64,000 nt of DNA from Paenibacillus tyrphae. GTDB taxonomy: Bacteria > Bacillota > Bacilli > Paenibacillales > NBRC-103111. Below, in pieces: positions 18,901 through 27,722 of this stretch. The position numbers and the translations under genes are program-made. The notes under the pieces were generated by a model that was given only the letters and a program-made list of their open reading frames with translations, made no database searches and was not told the DNA's origin. The first letter of the stretch is position 1; each line of letters starts with the position of its first letter. Location of the stretch: positions 1 through 64,000 of the forward strand of contig NZ_BSDJ01000032.1 of NCBI RefSeq assembly GCF_027925525.1, read 5' to 3'.

Positions 18901-20469
18901 GGCAAAGCGCGCCTGATTGAAGTCGGCGGAGAAGAGGGCTGGATCTGCTCCGACGAAGCGGATACGTATGCGCGGATTGCAGACGATCCGCTGGCCGCGC
19001 GGTTTGTGCTGACCCGTTACATGGAGCACCGCGCGTCGTTTACGGCGGAAGAGCTTGCCGCCCGATACGGCGCGGCTTTGCCGCTTGTCGACGACCTTGT
19101 AGGGCAGTGGGCCGCGGATGGGACGATCGAACCGGCGCTTGGCGAAAGCGAAGCCGGGCCGCGGGTTTGGGTGAGCCGCGAAACGGCGGTGCGACGGATC
19201 CGCAGTGCCGAACGGGCGCTGCGCGAGCAGGCCGAGCCGGTCGAACCGGTCCGGTACTGCCGGTTCTTGATGGCCGCGCAGCACGTCCTTCCGGGCAGCC
19301 GCCTCAGCGGGGAAGAGGGGCTGCGGGACGTGATCGGCAAGCTGCAAGGCTGGTTTTTGCCGCTGTCGGAATGGGAGGCGTCGGTGTTTCCTTTGCGCTT
19401 GACCGATTACCGCAAAGAAACGCTCGACCGGCTGTGCGCGGCGGGCGAGGTGATCTGGATCGGGCGCAAGGAAGCGGGAGAGAAGGAAGGCCGGGTCGCC
19501 TTCTTTCTGGCGGAAGCGAAGGAGCTTTACGCCCCTCTGCTCAAGCGGGAAGCGTCCTCGAAGCACGAGCCGCTGCTGGAGCTGCTCCGGCGCAAGGGCG
19601 CAAGCTTCCTGTCGGCGCTCAGCCGCGAAACGGGAAGCGTCCCGTCGGAGCTGACGGCGGACTTGATCGAACTGGCTTGGGAAGGGCTTGTCTCCAACGA
19701 CCAGTTTGCGCCGCTGCGGATGAACGGAAGCGGCAGGAAGACCACCGCCAAAACCGCGGCCAAATTCCAATCGGGCCTGGGCCGCTGGTATGCGCTGGAG
19801 ACGCTGGCGGAAGAGCAGCCGGGCGGAGGCGACTCGCTCGGCGCTTGGGTCAAGCAAGCGCTGGACGGCGGTGCGCTGCTTACGCGAGACCTCGCCGGTA
19901 CGCTGCTGCCTTGGTCCTGGGACGACGTGTACGGTTCGTTGAAGCAGCTGGAGCTGTGGGGGATGCTGACCCGCGGCTTCTGGGTCCGGGATATTGCGGC
20001 GATGCAGTTTGCCGCGCCGGAGACGGTAGGGCGTCTCCGGGAGGCGGTCTGGGAAGCGGGAGGCGGCGAAACGGTGCTGCTTCCGGCCGCCGATCCCGCC
20101 AATCCATTCGGATTGATGGTAAGATGGCCGGCTTTGCCGGGCGTCGCTTTTGCCCGCAAGCCGGGCAACGATATCGTATTCCGCGGCGGCCGCTGGGTGT
20201 TGTGGTGCGAAAATAACGGCAGGCGCATGCACACGCTGCACGCGCTGGCCGACGTGCCGGAAGAGGCATGGCTGCCGGAGGAAGAGCGGCTGCAGACGCT
20301 TCGGGCCGTGCTGCAATCGGTTTTGAAGAAGCCGGGTGTCCGCAAAGTGGTCATCAATACGTGGAACGGGGAGCCGGTGCTGGACACGCCTGCCGCGGGG
20401 ACGCTGCGGCAGCTCGGAGCGGAGGCCGACCGCGCTTCGCTCGTCCTGTGGCCAAGCTCGTTGCGATAA
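15935..20469 (+). pseudogene. lhr: Lhr-type ATP-dependent helicase, one-base frameshift
   Basis: Reads as one Lhr-family superfamily 2 helicase of about 1511 residues once a single base is restored. The first part (15935 to about 16492) has Walker A APTGSGKT, TPLKALN, TTPESLY and the motif II box DEIH. The downstream frame resumes with LERLVVWCGHSPQRIGVSATQKP and continues with [40 protein letters not shown] and the long Lhr C-terminal winged-helix regions. Expected text at the break is LSVELERL; the DNA reads GTGAGCTGGAG where GTGGAGCTGGAG would fit, so one G is missing after 16492. A real mutation or a sequencing error is possible. The start has AAGGGGAA upstream. Lhr proteins act in DNA repair. 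Confidence 0.85.
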
Positions 20470-20497
20470 ATTTTGCTTTTGGGAAAGGATGAACCGG

Positions 20498-20710
20498 ATG
20501 AAAAGCATAGAAGAGCGGTTGAACGAATATAAAGAAAGGGCGGCCTCCGTTAGCCGGGAACCCGGCGAAGAGGCTCAAGCCTTTGCTCTGGAGCTGATCG
20601 GAGAGATCGAGAGGCTGGCGGGCGAAAACAAGCGGCTGCGCAAAGCGCTCGCGCAGTCGGCGGACCGGCGGTACGAATCGACGAAATTAAGAGACGCCTT
20701 AAGAGAATAG
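20498..20710 (+). CDS. Small predicted coiled-coil protein
   Basis: A 70-residue, highly charged, helix-only sequence (SIEERLNEYKERAASVSR, then LELIGEIERLAGENKRLRKAL) with heptad-like leucines. I placed the start at the second of two close ATGs because GGGAAAGG lies nine bases before it and only one base before the first. It begins 28 bases after the helicase stop and could share its transcript. No family recognised. Small size and good codon use suggest a real but uncharacterised gene. Confidence 0.6.
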   Translation: MKSIEERLNEYKERAASVSREPGEEAQAFALELIGEIERLAGENKRLRKALAQSADRRYESTKLRDALRE

Positions 20711-20764
20711 CCGGTTTTGTCGCCGGATGGCCCGCGAAATAATAATTTAGCAATAAAATACTTA

Positions 20765-20793
20765 TTGACAGCCGCCGGAAATGGGCATAGAAT
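20765..20793 (+). promoter_or_regulatory. Promoter of the cystine transporter gene
   Basis: TTGACA (20765-20770), a 17-bp spacer and TAGAAT (20788-20793): near-consensus sigma-A boxes about 55 bp upstream of the tcyP-like start. Confidence 0.75.
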
Positions 20794-20847
20794 ACCTAGT
20801 AAACGAGTGGGGATTATTAGGATATACTCTTGAGGAGGCGCATGATT

Positions 20848-22212
20848 GTGAATTCCCTATACATTGCCAGCTGGGCTGTTGCTGTCGTAGTCCTGCTGTT
20901 GCTATTTTTCGCGGCCAAGAAAAAGGTAGGTTTCGGGACGCGCGTATTAATCGCCATGGTGCTCGGCGTGGTCGTCGGGGCGGTGTTCGGTAAAGAGGCG
21001 ACAGATCTCGGAACGATCGGCTCCATCTACGTCAACCTGATCAAAATGATCGTTATGCCGCTCGTCATCGCAACGATCATTTCCAGCATTACGTCCGTAT
21101 CCGATCCGAATATGCTTCGGAAGATCGGAACGAAAACGATCGCCTTGTTCCTGATCACGACCGGTATCGCGGCGGCCATCGGTGTCGTCGTTGCGGTGAT
21201 CATCGATCCGGGCGCTGGCATTCCTTACGTGCAGGATGCCAAATTCGCCGCCAGAGAAATTCCGTCGTTCCTGAAAGTATTCATGGATCTCGTACCGGCA
21301 AACCCGGTAAACGAGATGGCTACCGGCAAGGTCGTGCCGGTGATCGTATTTGCCATGTTCGTCGCGGTCGCCATTACGATCGAAGGCAACCGCAAGCCGG
21401 AATCGGTTCGGCCGATCAAAGAAGTCATTCAATCGTTCGCCGTCGTGATGTTCCGCGTGACGAAGCTGATCATCCGCCTGACGCCTTACGGCGTGTTCGG
21501 ACTGATGGCGGCGATGGCTGCGAAATACGGCCTCGCTTCGCTGCTACCGATGGGCAAAGTGGTCATTGCCGTTTACATCGCTTGCTTGCTGCACTTCGTT
21601 CTGACTTACGGCTTCCTGGTCACGTTCGTGGCGCGGGTCAATCCGATCCGCTTCCTGAAAAAGATTTATCCCGTGCTGGCCGTCGCTTTCACGACGCGAA
21701 GCAGCTATGCGACACTGCCGGTCAACCTGGAGGTTATCACGAAGCGGCTTAAAGTATCCGACCGGATCGCCAGCTTCGTCGCTCCGCTGGGCGCTACCAT
21801 CAACATGAACGGCTGCGGCGGCTTGTATCCCGCGATTGTCGCGATCTTCGTCGCCAAAGTATTCGGCATCGATCTGACGATCACGCATTACCTGCTTATC
21901 ATCGGCTCGGCGATGATCGCTTCCATCGGCGTGGCCGGGGTGCCCGGACCGGCTTCGATCTCGACGACGGTCGTGTTGGCCAGCGTCGGTCTGCCGATCG
22001 AGGGGATGGCGATGGTACTCGGCATCGACGCGATTCTCGATATGGCCCGGACGGCCATCAACGCAACGGGTACGACCGTCAGCTCTCTTGTCGTCGCCGT
22101 AACGGAGAAAGAATTCGACCGCGAGGCGTTCAACAACGAAGCGGACGAAGAGCTCGAAAACTACGACGTGTCTTCGCGCAAGGGCGGGTCCAAAACCGTC
22201 GTCACCGGTTGA
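20848..22212 (+). CDS. tcyP: L-cystine symporter of the DAACS family (TcyP-like)
   Basis: A roughly 454-residue sodium/proton-dicarboxylate-family transporter with many hydrophobic helices. Family signatures are clear: the reentrant-loop text TTRSSYATLPVNLEV, then APLGATINMNGCGGLYPAIVAIF and the C-terminal MVLGIDAILDMARTAINATG. Within the family, the short N-terminus and length favour the TcyP cystine transporters over glutamate or C4-dicarboxylate carriers; I infer cystine. GTG at 20848 lies nine bases after GAGGAGG; the ATG at 20842 is only three bases from it. A strong promoter lies upstream and a terminator directly after. Confidence 0.8.
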   Translation: MNSLYIASWAVAVVVLLLLFFAAKKKVGFGTRVLIAMVLGVVVGAVFGKEATDLGTIGSIYVNLIKMIVMPLVIATIISSITSVSDPNMLRKIGTKTIALFLITTGIAAAIGVVVAVIIDPGAGIPYVQDAKFAAREIPSFLKVFMDLVPANPVNEMATGKVVPVIVFAMFVAVAITIEGNRKPESVRPIKEVIQSFAVVMFRVTKLIIRLTPYGVFGLMAAMAAKYGLASLLPMGKVVIAVYIACLLHFVLTYGFLVTFVARVNPIRFLKKIYPVLAVAFTTRSSYATLPVNLEVITKRLKVSDRIASFVAPLGATINMNGCGGLYPAIVAIFVAKVFGIDLTITHYLLIIGSAMIASIGVAGVPGPASISTTVVLASVGLPIEGMAMVLGIDAILDMARTAINATGTTVSSLVVAVTEKEFDREAFNNEADEELENYDVSSRKGGSKTVVTG

Positions 22213-22247
22213 TACGAATCGGGAATAAAATAGTGTCTGCTAATGCC

Positions 22248-22277
22248 AAACACCGCTCTTTCGCAAAGGGCGGTGTT
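22248..22277 (+). terminator. Terminator of the cystine transporter gene
   Basis: AAACACCGC pairs with GCGGTGTTT with extra pairs inside, followed by GTTTGTG, 35 bases after the stop. Confidence 0.8.
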
Positions 22278-22359
22278 TGTTTGTGTCCGACGTTCGTTGG
22301 ACCGGTATATGGTAAAATAGGGCTAACTCAGCCTCAGTTTCTGCAAAGGGGGAAGGCGA

Positions 22360-23238
22360 ATGGAGACCAACGCGGTTCAAGCGAACCTGCTTCTGCGCGT
22401 GCCGGAGGTGACGGCGGCGCTGCGCTTTTACGAGCAGGCGCTCGGCTGGGAGCGCCTGGAGCTGTGCGCGGCAGCGGGCTACGCGCTGCTGCGTCAGCCC
22501 GGCGGCGATGTAGCGCTGCTCGCCGCGGAAGGCACGGCGGCGGAAGCGCTCCGCCGCCTGCAAGCTCCGGCTGGCCGGGAACTATCGCCCGGCGGCCGGT
22601 TCTATGTGACAGCGCCGCCGGACGAGGCGCTGGAGCGGCTCCAGCAGCGCGCCGAGGAGGCCGGCGGGCGCTGGTTGGACGAGACGGAGCCGGGCTGCTG
22701 GCGGACCGTCACGGTTACGACGCCGGAGGGCTACCGCGCGGCGTACTGGCAGGAGCTGTTTCCGAGCGACGAGGAAACGCTCGCTTTGTTCGCAGCGGGG
22801 CCGGACCGGCTGGAGGCCGCGCTGGAAGGGCTTGGCGAGGCCGGGCTTGATCTGGCCCGGGCGCCCGGCACATGGAGCATCCGCGAGCAGGTGCTCCATG
22901 TGGTGGAACTTGAGCTTGTAGCGCTGTACAAGCTCAAGTTCGCTTTGGCCGGGCCGGAGCGCGGACGCGCCTACAACGGCAACAGCTTCTCGCAGGACGC
23001 GTGGGCTGCAGGCATGCGTTACGCCTCGCGGCCGGTTCGCGCCGAGGTCGCGCTGTTTCGGCTAGTGCGCGAGCACGTGCTCAGCGTATGCAAGCATACG
23101 CCGGGAGCACTTACGCGCAGCGTCATCGCCTCCGGCAGGGAGGAGACGGCCGGCCGCCTGATGAAAATGATGGCCGGCCACGCGAACGTCCACATTCGCC
23201 GGATCGGCGAAATCCGGAAGCAGCACGCCATCGATTAG
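22360..23238 (+). CDS. VOC (glyoxalase-like) domain fused to a DinB-like domain
   Basis: A 292-residue two-domain protein. Residues about 5-130 are a VOC/glyoxalase-like fold (LLLRVPEVTAALRFYEQALGW, then TVTTPEGYRAAYWQELFP). Residues about 148-290 are a DinB/YfiT-like four-helix bundle (TWSIREQVLHVVELELVALYKL, with MAGHANVHIRRIGEIRKQH at the end). The three-His metal set of DinB proteins is plausible: His in LHVVE and two in GHANVHIRR. GGGGGAAGG precedes the ATG. Both halves are often linked to small-molecule modification or thiol-dependent chemistry; the fusion's substrate is unknown. Convergent with the NagD-like gene. Confidence 0.78.
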   Translation: METNAVQANLLLRVPEVTAALRFYEQALGWERLELCAAAGYALLRQPGGDVALLAAEGTAAEALRRLQAPAGRELSPGGRFYVTAPPDEALERLQQRAEEAGGRWLDETEPGCWRTVTVTTPEGYRAAYWQELFPSDEETLALFAAGPDRLEAALEGLGEAGLDLARAPGTWSIREQVLHVVELELVALYKLKFALAGPERGRAYNGNSFSQDAWAAGMRYASRPVRAEVALFRLVREHVLSVCKHTPGALTRSVIASGREETAGRLMKMMAGHANVHIRRIGEIRKQHAID

Positions 23239-24032
23239 CCGAAGCTTTCCGCCAGCTCCATCAGATGTGTGCAGATCCGCTCGGGACGCACGCCCGTCCG
23301 GGCCATCTGCTCGTCCACATTCGCGGCCTTGACCAATCCGGTCAACACGAGCGCCGTCCGGCAGCCTGCGTCGGCTCCGCCGCGGATATCGGTGTTCAGG
23401 TTGTCCCCGACCGTCCAAATCTCACCAGGGGTCAGCCCCAGCTTGGCGACGGCGTAGCGCATAATGATCGGCGAAGGCTTCCCGATGACGATGGGAGGCG
23501 TTTCGCTTGCCCGTTCGATCGAAGCCGCGATGGAGCCGGCTCCCGGCGTCAGCCCGCCGTTCCACGGCAGCAGGTGATCGGGATTCGTCAGGATGTACGG
23601 GGCTCCGCCGCGGATATAGCGGACGGCCGCAAGCAGCTTGCCGTAATGGAACGCCCGGTCGATGCCTTGTACGACCGCAGCGATCGTTCCTACCGGGGCG
23701 TCCTCTGTGACGGGTTCGAAGCCGCCGTCCTTCAGCGCCGTTCGCAGTCCTTCCTCGCCGATGCACAGCACGCGTCCGTTCCGGGCGCCGGTTTCCTGCA
23801 AATACATCACGGCCGCTTGCGAGGAGGTCAGCACTTCCTCCGGTTTGGCTTCGATCCCGGTCTTGATGAGGTGCGCCGCAACTTGCTCCGGCGTCCTTGA
23901 CGAATTGTTGGTTACATATAAGAACGGGTAGCCTTTTTCCCGCAGCCAGCGGATAAAATCCGCCGCATAAGGGATCGGATGGTCCCCGTGGTACAGCGTC
24001 CCGTCCAAATCCAGCAAAAATCCATGTCTCAT
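23235..24032 (-). CDS. HAD-superfamily phosphatase, NagD/YutF type
   Basis: A 265-residue HAD subclass IIA hydrolase. It has motif I FLLDLDGTLYHG at the very start, motif II in LYVTNNSSRTPEQVAAHL, the cap domain, motif III Lys in VIGKPSPIIM and motif IV GDNLNTDIRGGADAG. The start at 24032 has GGAGA eight bases upstream, and the resulting protein begins at the canonical motif I; the longer frame adds 30 basic residues without a site. Such enzymes hydrolyse phosphate esters of nucleotides or sugars. Its stop overlaps the VOC-DinB gene by four bases on the opposite strand. Confidence 0.88.
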   Translation of the reverse strand: MRHGFLLDLDGTLYHGDHPIPYAADFIRWLREKGYPFLYVTNNSSRTPEQVAAHLIKTGIEAKPEEVLTSSQAAVMYLQETGARNGRVLCIGEEGLRTALKDGGFEPVTEDAPVGTIAAVVQGIDRAFHYGKLLAAVRYIRGGAPYILTNPDHLLPWNGGLTPGAGSIAASIERASETPPIVIGKPSPIIMRYAVAKLGLTPGEIWTVGDNLNTDIRGGADAGCRTALVLTGLVKAANVDEQMARTGVRPERICTHLMELAESFG

Positions 24033-24174
24033 GATCCGATTCTCCATTCTTGCGAGGCGTGCCGCACGGGCCCGCCTCGTTGCTGCGTTGTCCGCTTCAT
24101 TATACCGCGCATTGCTTTCCAAGGCGAACGTGCCGCTTGATCCGCCTGTGCCCGAATAACCAAAAAGCCGGCAT

Positions 24175-25998
24175 CTAAGATGCCAGCTTCAGCTTCACGT
24201 AAAAATGAATTTCGCCGTTCTCCGACTCGGCCCAAATGCTGCCTTCGTGCGATTCGACGATGCTTCTTGCGATCGCAAGACCCAGTCCCGACCCTCCGGT
24301 TTCGGACGTCCTGGCTTTATCCACGCGGTAGAACCGGTCGAACAACTGCTCCAGCTCGTCGCGGGTCAAAGCGTCCGCTTTGTTAGAGATTCGGATGATC
24401 GCGTGCCCGCGTTCCCGGATCATGCCGAAGGTGATCACGCCGGGCTTAGGGCTGTACTTGATCGCGTTGCCGAGTAAGTTTTCGAACACGCGGATCATTT
24501 TGTCTACGTCGATGCGCACCAGCAGCCGCTCCTGCGGCAGGCTGCGGATCAGCGTGAGCTGCTGCTCCTCGCTGAGGGTCACGTGTTCCTCCAGCAGCTG
24601 CTCCAGCACTTCGTTGATCACGACGCCCTTCTTGTGCAGCGGAACGTCATGGTTGGAAAGCTTCGTAAATTCGAACAGATCGTCGATCAGTCCTTTCAGC
24701 TTCTCCGATTTGCTATAAGCGATACTGACGTACCCGGCGGCTTGCTCGGGCGTTTCGAAATTTTTGTCGTGCAGCAGCCGCAAATACCCCATGATGAGCG
24801 TCAGCGGTGTGCGCAAATCGTGTGAAACGTTCGTAATCAGCTCGTTCTTGAGCTGCTCGGCGCGCCGTTCCTCTTCGATTCTGCGCTGTAGATCCGTCAC
24901 CATAAAGTTCATGTCTCGCGCCAGCGATCCGAGCTCGTCCTGGGAACGCTCGACGACGCGGTGGTCCAGATTGCCTGTAGCGATAATCCGCAGCCCGCTC
25001 GCAAGCTCTTCGATATATCTCATTTTCCGCTGCGTTAAAAAGTAGAACAGAAAGATAAAGACCGCGAGCGAAGCCAGGATGGAAAGCGGGTTCTCGCCTT
25101 TATGGTAGCTGATGTTCGGCTGAGGGATGCCGCTGACGATTAAATAGGCCTTCTGATTATTATAGGTCACCGGGTAGAAGCTGGAAAACTCCGAACGCGA
25201 ATCGGATTCCCGGTTCCGTGTTTCCATCGCGTTGCGGATGACGCTGTGCACGTCGACGTACGTTTCCGGCGCATTTTCGCTGCGGAAGACGACTTTGCCT
25301 TCCAGATCCGTAATGACGATCTTGAGCTTATCGTAGGTAGCGAGCCGTTTGACCGTATTTTCAAAATTTTTGCGCCGCTCGGCGTCCTCCTGCTTGCTCT
25401 CTCCTTGCCGGTTATTCGGCTGGTTCGGTTGATTTGGCTGCGACGGAGGCGGACCCTGCGGATTGGCTGCCGGGCCCCCGGGTATGCTGCCGGGCTCTTG
25501 ACCGTTTGCGCCAGGGGCAGGAACGGCAGTGCCGGCATTGGGCGTCTGCATTGCCCCGCCTGCAGCGGAGCCTTGCGGCACGGCCGCTTGTCCGGGTTCG
25601 CTCCGGTCCGCTTCATTCGAATCATCGTCGGGGGATTCGTCGCTTGTCCCGTTTCCGCTGCCGCTATGTCGTGAAGGTGTAAGGAACCGGTCCGCGAGCG
25701 AGCGGGCTTCGCTATCGATGCTTTCCATCCCTTGGCTGTAATCGATGACCGTACTCTTGTTGACGGCGCCGAACAGAGCCGAGCTGATGCCGTAGAAGGC
25801 CAGCGACACGCCGAAGCAGAAGGCAAAGGTCAGCATCAGCTGCAGCCGGACGCTGCGCTGCACATGGGCCCGCGCCATTTTGTACAGATCTTGAAGGAAC
25901 AGGATCATGCCCCGCAGCAGATTAAAGGGGAACCAGGTGAACGGGAAGCGGTCAAGCATGGGCTTGCGCGGCGGTTTGATCTTCTCTTTTTTACTCAA
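24175..25998 (-). CDS. Sensor histidine kinase with long Pro/Gln/Gly-rich external region
   Basis: A 607-residue membrane kinase. A cytoplasmic basic N-terminus precedes membrane helix 1 (about 50-75). The external region contains a stretch of about 100 residues rich in Pro, Gly, Ala, Asn and Gln (roughly 105-205), then a folded sensor part. Helix 2 lies near 305-325, followed by HAMP, HisKA NVSHDLRTPLTLIMGYLRLL (His near 392) and an ATPase domain ending in GGSGLGLAIARSIVE. The start is TTG, overlapping the response-regulator end by eight bases. The disordered external segment is unusual for this class and may reach into the cell wall. Confidence 0.9.
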   Translation of the reverse strand: MSKKEKIKPPRKPMLDRFPFTWFPFNLLRGMILFLQDLYKMARAHVQRSVRLQLMLTFAFCFGVSLAFYGISSALFGAVNKSTVIDYSQGMESIDSEARSLADRFLTPSRHSGSGNGTSDESPDDDSNEADRSEPGQAAVPQGSAAGGAMQTPNAGTAVPAPGANGQEPGSIPGGPAANPQGPPPSQPNQPNQPNNRQGESKQEDAERRKNFENTVKRLATYDKLKIVITDLEGKVVFRSENAPETYVDVHSVIRNAMETRNRESDSRSEFSSFYPVTYNNQKAYLIVSGIPQPNISYHKGENPLSILASLAVFIFLFYFLTQRKMRYIEELASGLRIIATGNLDHRVVERSQDELGSLARDMNFMVTDLQRRIEEERRAEQLKNELITNVSHDLRTPLTLIMGYLRLLHDKNFETPEQAAGYVSIAYSKSEKLKGLIDDLFEFTKLSNHDVPLHKKGVVINEVLEQLLEEHVTLSEEQQLTLIRSLPQERLLVRIDVDKMIRVFENLLGNAIKYSPKPGVITFGMIRERGHAIIRISNKADALTRDELEQLFDRFYRVDKARTSETGGSGLGLAIARSIVESHEGSIWAESENGEIHFYVKLKLAS

Positions 25999-26683
25999 CT
26001 TTATATCCCACTCCCCAAACCGTTTTAATAAACTTCGGTTTCCGCGGATTTTCCTCGATTTTCTCGCGAATTTTCCGGATATGAACCATCACGGTATTGT
26101 CCGAATCGAAATACGCTTCCTTCCATACGGCTTCGTAAATTTTCTCGATGCTCCAAACCGTACCGCGATGGCGGGCCAGCAGTTCCAGGATCGCAAATTC
26201 GCGTGGCGTCAGCTTAATGTCCCGGCCGTCCAGTTTGACCTCATGCGTCGCGGTATTGATCGAGAGCTCGTCGATCTCCAGCTCGTGTTCCTTATTCGGC
26301 CGTTGAACATTGAGCCGGGTGTAGCGGCGCAGCTGCGACTTGATCCGGGCGACCAGCTCAAGCGGATTGAACGGCTTGCTCACGTAATCGTCGGCGCCGG
26401 TGCTCAGGCCGAGAATTTTGTCCATGTCCTGGCTTTTGGCGGACAGCATGATAATCGGCATATGCTTTTGTTCGCGTATTTTCAGGCAGGCTTCGATACC
26501 GTCCATCTTCGGCATCATGATGTCGAGCACGATCAGATCGACGTCTTCCTTTTGCAGCACGCTTAACGCTTCGATGCCATTGCCTGCGCGCAGCAGGCGG
26601 TAACCTTCGTTTTTTAAATAAATTTCGAGCAAATCGATAATTTCTTTCTCGTCGTCGACGAGCAATATTGTAGGCTGCGCCAC
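25991..26683 (-). CDS. OmpR-family response regulator
   Basis: A 230-residue VanR-like regulator: receiver motifs ILLVDDEKEI, DLIVLDIMMPKMDG, IIMLSAKSQD and DDYVSKPFNPLE, then a winged helix with LTPREFAILELLARHRG and DNTVMVHIRKIREKIEENPRKPKFIKTV. The start is GTG, nine bases after AAAGGAGG. Cotranscribed with the overlapping kinase. CTTAA repeats 11 bp apart lie in its promoter region, so autoregulation is likely. No neighbouring gene is an obvious target. Confidence 0.93.
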   Translation of the reverse strand: MAQPTILLVDDEKEIIDLLEIYLKNEGYRLLRAGNGIEALSVLQKEDVDLIVLDIMMPKMDGIEACLKIREQKHMPIIMLSAKSQDMDKILGLSTGADDYVSKPFNPLELVARIKSQLRRYTRLNVQRPNKEHELEIDELSINTATHEVKLDGRDIKLTPREFAILELLARHRGTVWSIEKIYEAVWKEAYFDSDNTVMVHIRKIREKIEENPRKPKFIKTVWGVGYKVE

Positions 26684-26843
26684 GGGGCCGACCTCCTTTT
26701 CATTCCAATAAATCTCGGTTGTTGCGGAGTGGGGTCGGCGTGCTTTCCGGGCGGCGCCGACGACAAAAAAAGCATATCACGCCGGGATAACCTTGACAAA
26801 CGGCACGCGAGCCACTCCCCTTTCCGAAACTTGACTGTCACCT

Positions 26844-26898
26844 AGTATAGCCGGCAAATCTTAACGACTAACGATTCAAAACCTTAAAACATTCTTAA
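26844..26898 (-). promoter_or_regulatory. Promoter of the second two-component operon with CTTAA repeats
   Basis: On the minus strand TATACT (26844-26849) is a good -10 box. Upstream, CTTAA occurs (as read on the plus strand) at 26860, 26883 and 26894; the last two are exactly 11 bp apart, the usual spacing of OmpR-type sites. The -35 region is weak, as expected for an activated promoter. Confidence 0.5.
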
Positions 26899-26964
26899 GG
26901 GAAAAGGGAGAAACCGCCACCGCTTTTTACGAAAAGGTCACTTTTTAGTTAAAGGAGGAATATA

Positions 26965-26997
26965 TTGGATTATAAGGTGAACTTATTAAAGCGGTAA
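26965..26997 (+). other. Possible 10-residue leader peptide
   Basis: A very strong AAAGGAGGAA (26951-26960) precedes a TTG codon and a 10-codon frame (LDYKVNLLKR, stop TAA) that ends 26 bases before the cysteine dioxygenase start, which has its own ACGGAGGA site. It may be a translated leader, but no regulatory structure supports it. Confidence 0.3.
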
Positions 26998-27023
26998 AAA
27001 AATGTTATGAACGGAGGAATCCC

Positions 27024-27518
27024 ATGAACCGGATCGAAGCCATCGAACGGATGCTGAACGCGCTGCCTTTGCGCAGAACCTCGCCCAAGCAGCTTCAGGC
27101 GATCATGAGAGGCATGGATTTGTCGCTTGAAGCCTTGTCGCCCTACATTGCAGAGCCTGCGGACTTGCCTTACGGGAGAACGAGCCTATTCCGGACCGAT
27201 GCCGCCGAAGCGGTGCTGATCCATCTGCCTCCCGGAACCGAAACGTACATTCACGATCACGGAGCTTCCGTCGGCTGCGCGCGGCTGCTCGAAGGCACGC
27301 TGACGAACCGGATGTTCCGGCTTGACGGCTACGGGTATCCCTGCTTATCCGGGGAGGTCGAAATTGAGGAAGGAAGCTACTATTACGCGCCGAAAAAACA
27401 AATTCACCAGCTTCGCAATTCCGGCCCGCAGCGTGCGGTGGCCTTCCATCTCTATGCTCCGGCGCCTGCCGGGAAGTCGTATTTTCCATACGAGCAGGTG
27501 CTCGATTATGTGATCTAG
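27024..27518 (+). CDS. Cysteine dioxygenase-type cupin
   Basis: A 164-residue cupin of the type I cysteine dioxygenase family. The iron ligands are seen as His77 and His79 in ETYIHDHGASVGCARLLEG and His128 in KKQIHQLRNSG, with the downstream Tyr in FHLYAPAPAGK that forms part of the active site. These enzymes add O2 to L-cysteine to give cysteine sulfinate; some bacterial members use 3-mercaptopropionate instead. GGAGGAAT lies close to the ATG. A link to the cystine importer 5 kb upstream is possible metabolically but not by operon. Confidence 0.82.
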   Translation: MNRIEAIERMLNALPLRRTSPKQLQAIMRGMDLSLEALSPYIAEPADLPYGRTSLFRTDAAEAVLIHLPPGTETYIHDHGASVGCARLLEGTLTNRMFRLDGYGYPCLSGEVEIEEGSYYYAPKKQIHQLRNSGPQRAVAFHLYAPAPAGKSYFPYEQVLDYVI

Positions 27519-27656
27519 CCTCAAACCGGGGAGCGATCATCGGCCTGGCCGCAGCGCAGGATGCAACCTTCGAAGCGGGGGGCGTAACCCCAAGCCGCTG
27601 TACGACCTCATTTATTTGCCCGTAACGCTACTTGTGGCGCATGGCTTGCAGCGAAT

Positions 27657-27710
27657 AAAAAAAGGGAGGCCGCCTCCGGCGGTGAATCCGCATTAGAGGT
27701 CGGCCTCGCT
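27657..27710 (-). terminator. Terminator of the secreted-protein gene
   Basis: On the minus strand CGAGGCCG pairs with CGGCCTC across a loop that has its own inner stem, followed by seven T residues, 12 bases past the stop at 27723. Confidence 0.75.
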
Positions 27711-27722
27711 TTGATAGCGCAG

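Noticed and set aside
18880-20508. 542-codon minus-strand frame opposite the helicase
   Set aside because: Low-complexity Arg/Gln/Pro composition with no ribosome binding site; the plus strand carries conserved Lhr motifs.
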